Source: Algoriphagus zhangzhouensis
GTDB lineage: Bacteria > Bacteroidota > Bacteroidia > Cytophagales > Cyclobacteriaceae
DNA: 64,000 nt
NCBI RefSeq assembly: GCF_900148515.1
Contig: NZ_FRXN01000002.1
Span: 310,001-374,000, forward strand
Reading direction: 5' to 3'
Made by a program: the position numbers and the translations under genes. Shown here piece after piece: positions 46,231 through 55,800 of this stretch. Position 1 is the first letter of the stretch. Every line of letters begins with the position of its first letter. Under the pieces are notes generated by a model. That model did not search any database and was not told the DNA's origin. It was given only the letters and a program-made list of their open reading frames with translations.

Positions 46231-49200
46231 ATGAGATCACTTATAACTTTTTCATTTGTATTCCTTTTTGGACTGGTTGCTTGTAATCAGGAAGAGAAAA
46301 CCTCTAACCAAAATCCAATCGGGAATTGGTCTCCTCCTGAGAAAATTGTGGTTTCCGAACTTCCTGCAGAAAAACAGCCACAAATAATTCAAATGGGAGC
46401 TCCCGAAGTCAAACGTGTGGGAGGAAATAGAGGTGGAAATATTTTACCTCCAATCAAAAAAGATCTACTAACCCTACAAGAATATGATGGGAGCATGGCT
46501 CTTAACGCCTTAGGACAACCTTATTTGCTAGGTGATGGCGGCATTGCACAATTCAAAAAAATCACGTCTGACGAAGGACTTCCCATGGATGGGATTTATT
46601 GCGCCATGGTAGATAGCAGAGGACATATTTGGTTTGGAACCAATGGAGGAGGGTTAAGTAGATATGATGGAGTAGACTTCACAAACTACACGGGCAATCA
46701 AGGATTAGGTAGTCCGTCAATTAGAAGTATAAATGAAGATTCAAAGGGTAATATTTGGATTGGCACAGCAGATAAAGTCGTTTCTAAATTTGATGGGAGA
46801 ACATTTAAAAATTTCTATGGCGACCAGATTTCAAATGAAGTTGTCTACAGTATTTATGAGGACTCTAAAGGAATTCTTTGGTTTGGTACAGATGGAGAGG
46901 GCTTAGTCAAATATGATGGAAATGAATTTGAAAAAATCACTACTGAAGATGGTTTAGCCCATAATTCAGTAATAAGTATTTTTGAGGATAAGGATGGTTA
47001 CTTGTGGGTTGGGACAAGTGGCGGAGGAGTTTCAAAGTATAATGGAGAATCGTTTGAAAATTTTGATACCTCAAATGGTCTAGCAGGGAATCGCGTAAGG
47101 TCAATTTTTCAAGATAGTAAAGGGATCATCTGGTTTGGAACCCTGGGAACTGGGGTTAGCAAATATGACGGTCAAAATTTCCAAACCATTGGGATAGACG
47201 ATGGACTAGCAGGAATGGTAGTCAGATCAATCAATGAGGATCATGAAAATAATGTGTGGTTTGCGACAGAGTATGGCGTGACCAAATGGACAGGAAAAGA
47301 CTTTATATCATATACTACTGAACAAGGCTTAGTTGGCAATAATGTTTATGATTTAACTATTGATGATTTTGGAAAAATCTGGTTTAGCACTGATGGCAGC
47401 GGAGTAAGTAGACTGGATGGGATGAGTTTTACAAACTTTACCGCTCAACAAGGTCTTTCGGGAAACATAGTGCTAAGTATTATGGAAGATAGTACTGGCG
47501 ACTTATGGTTTGGAACTGTAGATGGCGGACTTAGCAAATTCGATGGGAAATCATTTGTTTCTTATACTCAATCTCAAGGATTAGCAGGTGAAATTGCCTA
47601 CTGTATTTTAGAAGACTCCTCAGGCAAAATATGGATTGGTGCAGCCGGAGATGGAATAAGTATTTTTGACTCCAATACTTTCACTAATTACTCCTCCGAT
47701 CAAGGTCTCCCAACCAACGAAATTTATTCTCTTGTTGAAAGTCGGGACGGGAAGATCTGGATAGGAACTGATGCAGGAATATTAATAAATGACAATGGAG
47801 TTTACACCTATTATTCTGAAGAAAATGGATTAAGCTCAAATAATATTGTTTCTATTACAGAAGATAGTGATGGTATTATTTGGATTGGAAGCTTGGGGGG
47901 AGGATTGACCAGATTTGACGGTAAAACTTTCCTTCATTTTACAATTGACCAAGGATTAGCCGATAGCTCCGTTTTGAGGATTAAGGAAGATTCAAATGGG
48001 AATCTTTGGGTTGGCACTGCCAATGGCATTAGTTTTTTAACTGAAGAAAACCGAAAAAATATAATCTCTTGGAAATACAATGGAGAAACCCCACTATTCC
48101 AGACATTTAATAGTCAAGACGGATTGCCCGACGACACTATTTTACAAATTGTTGAACTGGGAAATGGTCAAATGGCTATTGGTACAAATGAGGGAATTTC
48201 AACATTTTATTTCTATCAAGATTCATCCAAAAATATTCAGGAGTTAGAGACCTACCATTCTGATACAGGATACCCTGTTAAAGATCTTACTGATGGTCAA
48301 GACGGAATGTTTTTAGATTCAAAAGGAATTTTGTGGGCAGGAACTGGTAGTGTCAAAACAGGACTAGCAAGGTTAGACCTTTCTAAGGTCTCAAAAAACA
48401 CTTCAAAACCAACACCACTAATTAAGCAAGTAAGAATCAATGAAGAGATAATTCCATGGTATACACTAGCCCCTGAATCTAGTGAAGATGCATTTGAAAA
48501 AGTAACCGATCAATTGATTACGCTAGAAAGAAGGTTGGATGAAAACGAAGAGCTGGAACTGAAAGAAAAGTTTAAAGGAATTTCTTTTGACAATATTCAA
48601 CCATTTTTCCCAATCCCTTTAGGATTGACTTTACCCTATCAGCACAATCACCTCAACATTGAATATGGCACAAATGAACTAGCTCGGCCTTTCCTAATTG
48701 AATACCAATATATATTAGAAGGATATGACACTGATTGGAGTCCCGTGTTAAAAAGGACCTCTGCCACATTTGGCAACATTCATGAAGGTGATTACACTTT
48801 TAAAATACGTGCGCGGTATACCGGAACCTCCACAGAGGAAGCCTCAGAATGGACCGAACCGATTGAGTTTTCCTTTACCGTATTGCCACCTTGGTATAGA
48901 AGCTGGTGGGCATATTTGGTTTACGGAGTTCTAATTTTATGGCTCCTTTATCCCATTAATCTTTATTTGAAAAACCGTCTATTAAAGGCGGAAAGGGAGA
49001 AAGCTAAAGAAAGAGAACTAGAGCATGCCAAGCAGATCGAAAAGGCATACACCGATTTGGAATCAGCACATGAAAACCTCAAATCAACTCAATCTCAACT
49101 GATTCAAGCTGAGAAAATGGCCTCTTTGGGTGAGTTGACTGCAGGTATTGCTCATGAGATTCAAAACCCATTGAATTTTGTCAAAAACTTCTCAGAAGTT

Positions 49201-49878
49201 AGCCATGAATTGGTAGATGAAATGAACGAGGAGATTCAGGCTGGAGATTTTGAAGAAGCTAAATTACTCGCCAAGGACATCCAAGATAACTTGGATAGAA
49301 TTAGCACTCATAGTATGAGGGCTGATGCTATTGTGAAAGCAATGCTTCAGCATAGCAAAGCGACTGTTGGAACCAAAGAACTGGTAGACATTAATGCCAT
49401 TTGTGATGAATCCATCCGATTGAGTTATCATGGAGTGAGAGCGAAAGAAAAAGACTTTAGCGTAGAATATAAAACCGACCTAGAGCCTAATCTACCTCAA
49501 GTGGAAGTGATCAGACAAGAATTGGTAAGGGCCTTGATCAATATGTGCAACAATGCGTTTTTTGCTGTCAACGAGCGGGTTCACCAATTAGGAAATACGG
49601 ATTTCAAACCTGTAGTATCCATTTCTACGAAGAAGACTCTTGGGGGAATTGAAATTGAATTAGCAGACAATGGAGTTGGGATAAAGAAAGATGTTATTGA
49701 AAAGATTTTCCAACCATTCTTTACAACCAAGCCTACTGGTCAGGGAACTGGATTGGGACTATCTTTGAGTTATGATATCATCAAGTCCTATTCGGGAGAT
49801 ATTCGGGTGAAAAGCTCAACCGAGGAAAATCCTGGGACAATTTTCACTATCTTTTTACCGATAAACTCAAGTTCTTAA
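46231..49878 (+). CDS. Reg_prop / Y_Y_Y lipoprotein-type sensor histidine kinase
   Basis: 1215 residues. The N-terminus has a lipobox (GLVAC, Cys about 18), unusual for a kinase that also spans the inner membrane. A linker of about 90 residues precedes about 14 highly regular blades of roughly 42 residues (WFGTNGGGLSRYDG, WVGTSGGGVSKYNG, WFGTVDGGLSKFDG), enough for two seven-bladed propellers. Then a Y_Y_Y domain (about 805-885), transmembrane helix after PPWYRSWW, coiled coil, HisKA with His about 975 and HATPase_c. No receiver. It precedes a second kinase by 33 bases and then the two response regulators, so these four probably form one signalling operon. Confidence 0.92.
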   Translation: MRSLITFSFVFLFGLVACNQEEKTSNQNPIGNWSPPEKIVVSELPAEKQPQIIQMGAPEVKRVGGNRGGNILPPIKKDLLTLQEYDGSMALNALGQPYLLGDGGIAQFKKITSDEGLPMDGIYCAMVDSRGHIWFGTNGGGLSRYDGVDFTNYTGNQGLGSPSIRSINEDSKGNIWIGTADKVVSKFDGRTFKNFYGDQISNEVVYSIYEDSKGILWFGTDGEGLVKYDGNEFEKITTEDGLAHNSVISIFEDKDGYLWVGTSGGGVSKYNGESFENFDTSNGLAGNRVRSIFQDSKGIIWFGTLGTGVSKYDGQNFQTIGIDDGLAGMVVRSINEDHENNVWFATEYGVTKWTGKDFISYTTEQGLVGNNVYDLTIDDFGKIWFSTDGSGVSRLDGMSFTNFTAQQGLSGNIVLSIMEDSTGDLWFGTVDGGLSKFDGKSFVSYTQSQGLAGEIAYCILEDSSGKIWIGAAGDGISIFDSNTFTNYSSDQGLPTNEIYSLVESRDGKIWIGTDAGILINDNGVYTYYSEENGLSSNNIVSITEDSDGIIWIGSLGGGLTRFDGKTFLHFTIDQGLADSSVLRIKEDSNGNLWVGTANGISFLTEENRKNIISWKYNGETPLFQTFNSQDGLPDDTILQIVELGNGQMAIGTNEGISTFYFYQDSSKNIQELETYHSDTGYPVKDLTDGQDGMFLDSKGILWAGTGSVKTGLARLDLSKVSKNTSKPTPLIKQVRINEEIIPWYTLAPESSEDAFEKVTDQLITLERRLDENEELELKEKFKGISFDNIQPFFPIPLGLTLPYQHNHLNIEYGTNELARPFLIEYQYILEGYDTDWSPVLKRTSATFGNIHEGDYTFKIRARYTGTSTEEASEWTEPIEFSFTVLPPWYRSWWAYLVYGVLILWLLYPINLYLKNRLLKAEREKAKERELEHAKQIEKAYTDLESAHENLKSTQSQLIQAEKMASLGELTAGIAHEIQNPLNFVKNFSEVSHELVDEMNEEIQAGDFEEAKLLAKDIQDNLDRISTHSMRADAIVKAMLQHSKATVGTKELVDINAICDESIRLSYHGVRAKEKDFSVEYKTDLEPNLPQVEVIRQELVRALINMCNNAFFAVNERVHQLGNTDFKPVVSISTKKTLGGIEIELADNGVGIKKDVIEKIFQPFFTTKPTGQGTGLGLSLSYDIIKSYSGDIRVKSSTEENPGTIFTIFLPINSSS

Positions 49879-49911
49879 TTTTTAAGATTGCAATAACCAC
49901 AAGCGGGTAAT

Positions 49912-51273
49912 ATGATAATAGCTATAATTTCTTTAATACTACTTCACTATCTGAAACGTCCAATGGGCCTGATCAAGGTTTCTCCTGAATGGGTAAGAAT
50001 ATTCAATGGAGGAATGATAGCAGCCGGTGTATTATGGATTGTCATTGGCTTCAACATACCAATAATCAGTGATTTAGCGCGTATTCTTTCTTTTATTCTA
50101 ATAGGCCTGATCGTCTATGTAACTCTCAAAACAGAAGATCTTCAGCATAGGAAAGGAATGGTTTACGCTTGGTTACCAATTATCGGAGTGGAGATTATTC
50201 AAGCGTTAGTAGAAATCATCAGTGAGAGCTTTTACAAAAGGTATGAGACTTATTTTGAGGCGGCAGGTGTATTCGCCTTTATTTGGGCCATAGCCATGTG
50301 GGTTAATAATTCGAAGCAAAGAAAGGCTTTGGAGTTGGAGAAACTGAAGGCAATGCAACGTGAAAAAGAGTTTCAAATCACTGAATCTCTCAAAACCCAA
50401 TTGGAAAGACAGGTTGCTCAAAGAACCAAAGAACTTACCAATCAAAAGAATGAATTACAGCATGCCTTGAAAGATCTTCAAGCTGCACAAAATCAATTAA
50501 TTCACGCTGAGAAAATGGCATCTTTGGGTGAGTTAACAGCAGGGATCGCACACGAAATTCAAAACCCTCTCAATTTTGTAAACAACTTTTCTGATGTAAG
50601 TACTGAACTTCTAACTGAGTTGAAAGAAGAACTTGAAGCAGGAAACAAGGAGGATGCCATGGAGATTTTGGAGGATGTAATTCAAAACCTTGGCAAAATT
50701 CACCACCATGGAAAACGTGCCGATTCCATTGTAAAAGGGATGCTCCTTCATTCAAGAAGCAGTACTGGGCAAAAAGAACTGACAGACATCAATGCATTAG
50801 CAGACGAATATCTTCGACTTTCTTACCATGGGCTAAGAGCCAAGGACAAAAGTTTTACAGCAGATTTCAAATTAGAGGAAGATCCGAGCTTGGAAAAAAT
50901 GAACGTTGTGCCCGGCGATTTGGGAAGAGTTCTTTTGAATTTGATCAATAATGGATTTTACGCTGCTGGAGAGAAGAAAAAAGAACTGGCAGAAAAGGGT
51001 AATACAGAGTTTCTTCCAAAAGTAACGGTATCTATTAAAAAAGTGGATTCGGGTGTAGAAATCCGAGTAAGGGACAATGGAAAAGGAATACCAGAGGACA
51101 TCAAAGCCAAAATATTCCAGCCATTTTTCACAACAAAGCCAACAGGAAAAGGTACCGGACTGGGGCTTTCAATGAGTTACGACATTGTAACAAAAGGTCA
51201 TAATGGTGAAATAAATGTCATCAGTGAGCCTGAAGAGTTTACAGAGTTTGAAATTAAAATTCCAAATCAATGA
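49912..51273 (+). CDS. Membrane sensor histidine kinase paired with response regulators
   Basis: 453 residues. Four hydrophobic segments near the N-terminus (about 1-130), a long coiled coil (about 140-195), HisKA with His about 214 in [20 protein letters not shown] and HATPase_c (DNGKGIPEDI, GTGLGLSMSYDI). No receiver or known periplasmic domain. Its stop overlaps the start of the 51270 response regulator by four bases (ATGA), the strongest direct evidence in the window for a kinase-receiver pair. The N-terminus MIIAIISLILLHYLKRP lacks a signal cleavage site and is probably helix 1. Confidence 0.92.
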   Translation: MIIAIISLILLHYLKRPMGLIKVSPEWVRIFNGGMIAAGVLWIVIGFNIPIISDLARILSFILIGLIVYVTLKTEDLQHRKGMVYAWLPIIGVEIIQALVEIISESFYKRYETYFEAAGVFAFIWAIAMWVNNSKQRKALELEKLKAMQREKEFQITESLKTQLERQVAQRTKELTNQKNELQHALKDLQAAQNQLIHAEKMASLGELTAGIAHEIQNPLNFVNNFSDVSTELLTELKEELEAGNKEDAMEILEDVIQNLGKIHHHGKRADSIVKGMLLHSRSSTGQKELTDINALADEYLRLSYHGLRAKDKSFTADFKLEEDPSLEKMNVVPGDLGRVLLNLINNGFYAAGEKKKELAEKGNTEFLPKVTVSIKKVDSGVEIRVRDNGKGIPEDIKAKIFQPFFTTKPTGKGTGLGLSMSYDIVTKGHNGEINVISEPEEFTEFEIKIPNQ

Positions 51274-51656
51274 AAAGCAAAATATTAATAGTGGATGACG
51301 AGAAAGATGTGGAATTACTTTTTCGTCAAAAATTCAGAAAGGAGATTAAATCAGGAACTCTTGAGCTTTGTTTTGCTTTCTCTGGAGACGAGGCATTAGG
51401 CATTTTGGATAGTGAAAATCCACCTCAGGTAGTATATGTATTTTCTGATATCAACATGCCAGGCATGAGTGGACTCGAACTATTGGCAAAAGTAAAGGAA
51501 CGCTTCCCACAGATTAATGTCAGCATGATTTCGGCCTATGGAGATAGTCAGAATTATGAAAAGGCAATGAATTCAGGTGCCAAAGAATTTTTTACCAAAC
51601 CCATAGATTTTGAATCCTTAAAGAAAGAAATCGGTGGGATGATCAAGGAAAATTAA
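51270..51656 (+). CDS. Single-domain response regulator
   Basis: 128 residues, a stand-alone receiver. The acidic pair is in KILIVDDEKDVELL, the phospho-acceptor Asp about 60 in VFSDINMPGMSG, the switch Ser/Thr in SMISAYGD and the conserved Lys in FFTKPIDF. There is no output domain, so it acts by protein contact or as a phosphate relay or sink. It is translationally coupled to the 49912 kinase and 12 bases before the cyclase-type regulator, whose receiver is similar (both have KQKFRK/RQKFRK after the acidic pair). Confidence 0.95.
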   Translation: MKSKILIVDDEKDVELLFRQKFRKEIKSGTLELCFAFSGDEALGILDSENPPQVVYVFSDINMPGMSGLELLAKVKERFPQINVSMISAYGDSQNYEKAMNSGAKEFFTKPIDFESLKKEIGGMIKEN

Positions 51657-51668
51657 ATAATAAATAGA

Positions 51669-52718
51669 ATGGTCAAAATACTGGTTGTAGATGATGAAGC
51701 AGATTTGGAAATTCTGATCAAACAGAAATTCCGAAAGCGAATCCGCGAGGGTGAGTTTGAATTTTATTTTGCCCTAAACGGAAGACAAGCATTGGAAGTA
51801 TTGGAAGATCACTCAGACCTAGATTTGATCTTGAGTGATATCAATATGCCAGAAATGGATGGTTTGACACTCCTTTCTAAAGTCAAAGAGAAGAATTCTC
51901 TTCTTAAAACTGTCATCATTTCTGCCTATGGAGACATGGAAAATATCCGAACAGCCATGAATCTAGGGGCCTTTGACTTCATTACCAAGCCAGTTGACTT
52001 CAGGGATTTAGAGATCACTCTAGATAAGACTATCCAATACAGAAACCAGATCAAATCCACACTCAAGGCTCTTCGGGAAAATAATATCCTAAAAATGTAT
52101 GTGGACGAAACGGTGCTCAATTTCATGGGAAATAAGGAGTTGGAGTCCAGTCTGATGGAAAATGAGACCATCGTCGCTTCAGTTGCTTTTATTGATTTGG
52201 TGGCATTCACCAAAATCTCTGAAAATGAAGAACCTAATGTGGTGGTAGGCCTTCTCAATGAATATTTTGACTTGATGGTCAAGGAAATTATCGAGCAAAA
52301 AGGCAGCGTTGACAAATTTATCGGAGATGCTGTCATGGCGGTTTTCCAAGGTGACAATCACTTTGAAAGAGCTATCAGAACAGCCCTTTCCATTCGGGAC
52401 AAAATGGAGGAAATCCCTGTCTTTTCTGCTGAAACTAATTTTAGACCTGAAGTCTCCATAGGAATAAATGCAGGGGAAATGGTTTCTGGGAATATCGGTT
52501 CCCGGTCTCTAAAAAGACTGGATTACACTGTTATTGGAGACACAGTCAACGTTTCTGCAAGATTACAATCCGCTGCAAAGCCAGCCCAAATATTAGTCCT
52601 TGAAAGCTGCGCCCAAGAAGTGAAGGATCTTTTTGAGTTTCAAAATATGGGCGAAATCAAATTGAAGAATAAAGCCTTACCGGCTAAAGTTTTTGAAGTA
52701 GTCAAAGCTATTTCCTGA
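51669..52718 (+). CDS. Response regulator with adenylate cyclase output
   Basis: 349 residues. Receiver (about 1-122): KILVVDDEAD, phospho-acceptor Asp about 57 in LSDINMPEMDG, Lys in ITKPVDF. A helical linker (about 122-160) leads to a class III cyclase domain (about 168-345). Metal Asp residues are in VAFIDLVAFTKIS and KFIGDAVMAVF. The substrate positions are Lys (DKFIGD) and Thr (DYTVIGDTVN), the Lys/Thr pair of cyanobacterial CyaC-type adenylate cyclases, so ATP is the likely substrate. Phosphorylation by neighbouring kinases would thus be converted into cAMP (inference from domain order). It is the last gene of the kinase operon. Confidence 0.93.
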   Translation: MVKILVVDDEADLEILIKQKFRKRIREGEFEFYFALNGRQALEVLEDHSDLDLILSDINMPEMDGLTLLSKVKEKNSLLKTVIISAYGDMENIRTAMNLGAFDFITKPVDFRDLEITLDKTIQYRNQIKSTLKALRENNILKMYVDETVLNFMGNKELESSLMENETIVASVAFIDLVAFTKISENEEPNVVVGLLNEYFDLMVKEIIEQKGSVDKFIGDAVMAVFQGDNHFERAIRTALSIRDKMEEIPVFSAETNFRPEVSIGINAGEMVSGNIGSRSLKRLDYTVIGDTVNVSARLQSAAKPAQILVLESCAQEVKDLFEFQNMGEIKLKNKALPAKVFEVVKAIS

Positions 52719-52852
52719 TTAGATTAAAAATGAATTTCAATTTCGGACAATTTTGAATTCGTTCGATTGCGAACTATTTACATTACTGATTTCCAATTGC
52801 TTTCCCATTTGGGAAAAATGAAATAGATTCATTCCGGAAAAACCCAAATCAT

Positions 52853-55800
52853 ATGAGAAAAATTACCCAACCTGCTCTTTTGGTTGCTTTGGGAACCACA
52901 CTTTCTGTGGCTGCCATCATTCCAAAAGCGAATCAAAATCCGACTCCAATGAATCGGAAAATGGTAGTCTCAGATAGTACCAAAAAAGACTCTCTTGACT
53001 ATCCAAAATTCAAAGATCTACCCCTAAAGCCTGAACGTGAAGTAAAATTCACCACGGAAGAAGGAACTTGGATGAGTGTGGATGTTAGTCCTGACGGGAA
53101 AACCATTGCATTTGACTTGATGGGAGACATTTATACCATGCCTATCGAAGGAGGAAAAGCTACTCCTATTACCACTGGCATGGCTTATGAAACTCACCCT
53201 AGATTTTCTCCAGATGGAGAAAAGATCCTTTTCACATCTGATAGAGCGGGAAGTGACAACCTGTGGTACATTGACATGGTCAAAAAGGATACAGTTCAAG
53301 TTACCAAAGATAAAAACGGTGATGTTCCTGGAGCTGATTGGACCCCGGATGGTGACTACATAATTGCCAGTAAAGGAAGAAGAATCCACAAACTTTTCAT
53401 GTATCATAAAGATGGAGGAGGCGGAATCCAACTAAATGAGTCCCCTTCCTCAATGAAAACTATTGATCCTGTAATAAGCCCTGATGGTAAAAAGATTTAC
53501 TTCTCCTATCGAACCGGAGCATGGAATTACAATGCCTTGCTTCCTCAATATCAGGTTGGGACTTATGACATTGAAGAAGGAAATATTACCAGTATTACCA
53601 GCAGGTATGGATCTGCATTTACACCAACACTTTCCAATGATGGAAAATGGCTAGTTTATGGTTCTAGATGGCATGAAAAAACCGGTTTGGTCCTTCGAAA
53701 CCTAGAAACCGGAGATGAAAACTGGTTGGCCTACCCAGTACAAAGAGATGAGCAAGAATCCATCGCTCCTCAAGGTGTCCTTCCAGCAATGTCATTCACT
53801 CCTGATAGCAAATTTGTAATTGCTTCTTATGGAGGAAAAATCTGGAAGCTTCCAGTTGATGGTTCTGATGCTTTAGAAATTCCATTTGAGGCAGATGTAA
53901 AACTGGCTATGGGACCGAGATTGTATTTCAACTATGCGATCAAAGACACTACGGCTAAGTTAGCAACTCAAATCAGAGATGGAGTTCCATCACCAGATGG
54001 AAAGAAACTAGCATTTACTGCTTTGAACAGACTCTATGTGATGGATTTCCCTGATGGAGAGCCAAAAAGAGTCACCAATTTTGAAATTACTGAGGCAATG
54101 CCTTCTTGGTCTCCCGATGGTTCTCAATTGGTATTTACTACTTGGGATGAAGCTGATGGAGGTAGTCTTTACAAAGCTAGCTTTGGAAGAAACGGGGATG
54201 TGACGAAGCTCACTACAGAAAATGCTTTATACATGGGACCAGTTTGGGGGCCGAATAATAAAATCGTAGTCTTTAAAGGAGATAGAAGATTAATGATGGA
54301 ATCAGAAGGCCCTGGTTTTTCAGGAGCTGAAGCGATTCTTGCTTGGATGCCGGCTTCTGGTGGCGAATTCAGAAAAATCATGGATGCCAGGGGAGTCGGA
54401 AATGCTCACTTTACGAAAGATACTTCCAGAATCTACCTGAATGGATCAGGAGGAACACTTCTAAGTGTCAAGTGGGATGGGACTGATAAAAAAGAATATG
54501 CCAAAATTTCTGGAATTACTCCATTTGGAACGGCTGCTGATCCGCATGATGATCATGAGCACAATGAGGAATTTAGCAGTGTAGAATATGTGATGGGACT
54601 TCCAAGATCTACTGCAGATGCGGTGAATTATTGTATGCTTCCAGAAGGCACATCTGCAAGAGAACCTCAAATGAGACCTTCCAGTGCAAGTACCATTTTA
54701 ATGGCTCCTGAAGGAAACTTAGCCTTGGCTCAAGTGAATAACAACATCTATGTAGTCACTATCCCTACTGCCGGAAAAACTCCTAGCATCAATGTAGGCA
54801 ACCCTGATGCTTCAAATTTCCCTTCTCGTCAATTGACAGAGATCGGTGGAGAATGGCCTGCCTGGGAAGCTGATGGCAAAAAAGTCCATTGGTCTCTTGG
54901 AAACGGACATTGGGTGTATGATGTAGACCGAGCAGTTTTTGTTGAAGACTCTGTAAAAGCTGCTAAAAAGGCAAAAATGCTTGCTGATGCGGATAGCGTA
55001 GCCACGCTAAAAGCACAGGGTGAAGATGCGGTCAAACTTGCCGACTCTTTGGCAAAAGCTGAAAAGAAAAGAATCGATTCTCTATTCAAAGCGGATAAAG
55101 AATTGGCGAAAGCTGACAGCATCGGAAAAGCAAAGAAGAAAGAGCAAGAAACATACAAGCCATTTGAGCATCAGGTGAAAGTTTACTTTGCAAAGGATAT
55201 TCCTCAGAGTACTGTTCTCTTGAAAAATGCCAGAATCATCACGATGAATGGTTCAGAGGTTATTGAAAACGGAGACGTTTTGATAGAAAACAACCGAATC
55301 AAGGCTGTTGGAAAAACAGGAACACTCAATGCTGGAAATGCCGAAGTAATAGACGTGAGCGGCAAGACGATTACACCAGGATTTGTTGATACGCATGCGC
55401 ACATGTGGCCGACTTGGGGTCTTCACAAAAACACAGTTTGGATTTATGCTGCAAACTTAGCCTATGGTGTTACTACAACTCGTGACCCACAAACAGCGAC
55501 TACTGATGTTCTGACATACGCAGATATGGTTGAAGCTGGAATGGTTCCTGGCCCACGCGTTTACTCTACAGGCCCAGGTGTTGGATACTGGATGTACAAT
55601 CTGAAGTCTTTGGATCATACCAAAAATGTTTTGAAACAATACAGTAAGTATTACAATACCCAGTACATTAAAATGTATCTAGTAGGAAACCGTCAGCACA
55701 GACAGTGGGTAATCATGGCTGCCAAAGATCAGGAATTGATGCCTACAACTGAAGGTGGCTTGGACTACAAACTCAATATGACCCAATTGTTTGATGGCTA

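Noticed and set aside
46004..46234. 76-codon frame ending on the start of the 46231 kinase (ATGA overlap)
   Set aside because: Its amino-acid make-up is unlike the neighbouring genes, it has no recognisable motif or signal peptide, and it lies in AT-rich spacer where such a frame can arise by chance.
46600..48080. Regularly spaced repeats that could suggest a DNA repeat array
   Set aside because: The repetition is protein-coding beta-propeller blades with diverged codons, not a CRISPR or satellite array.
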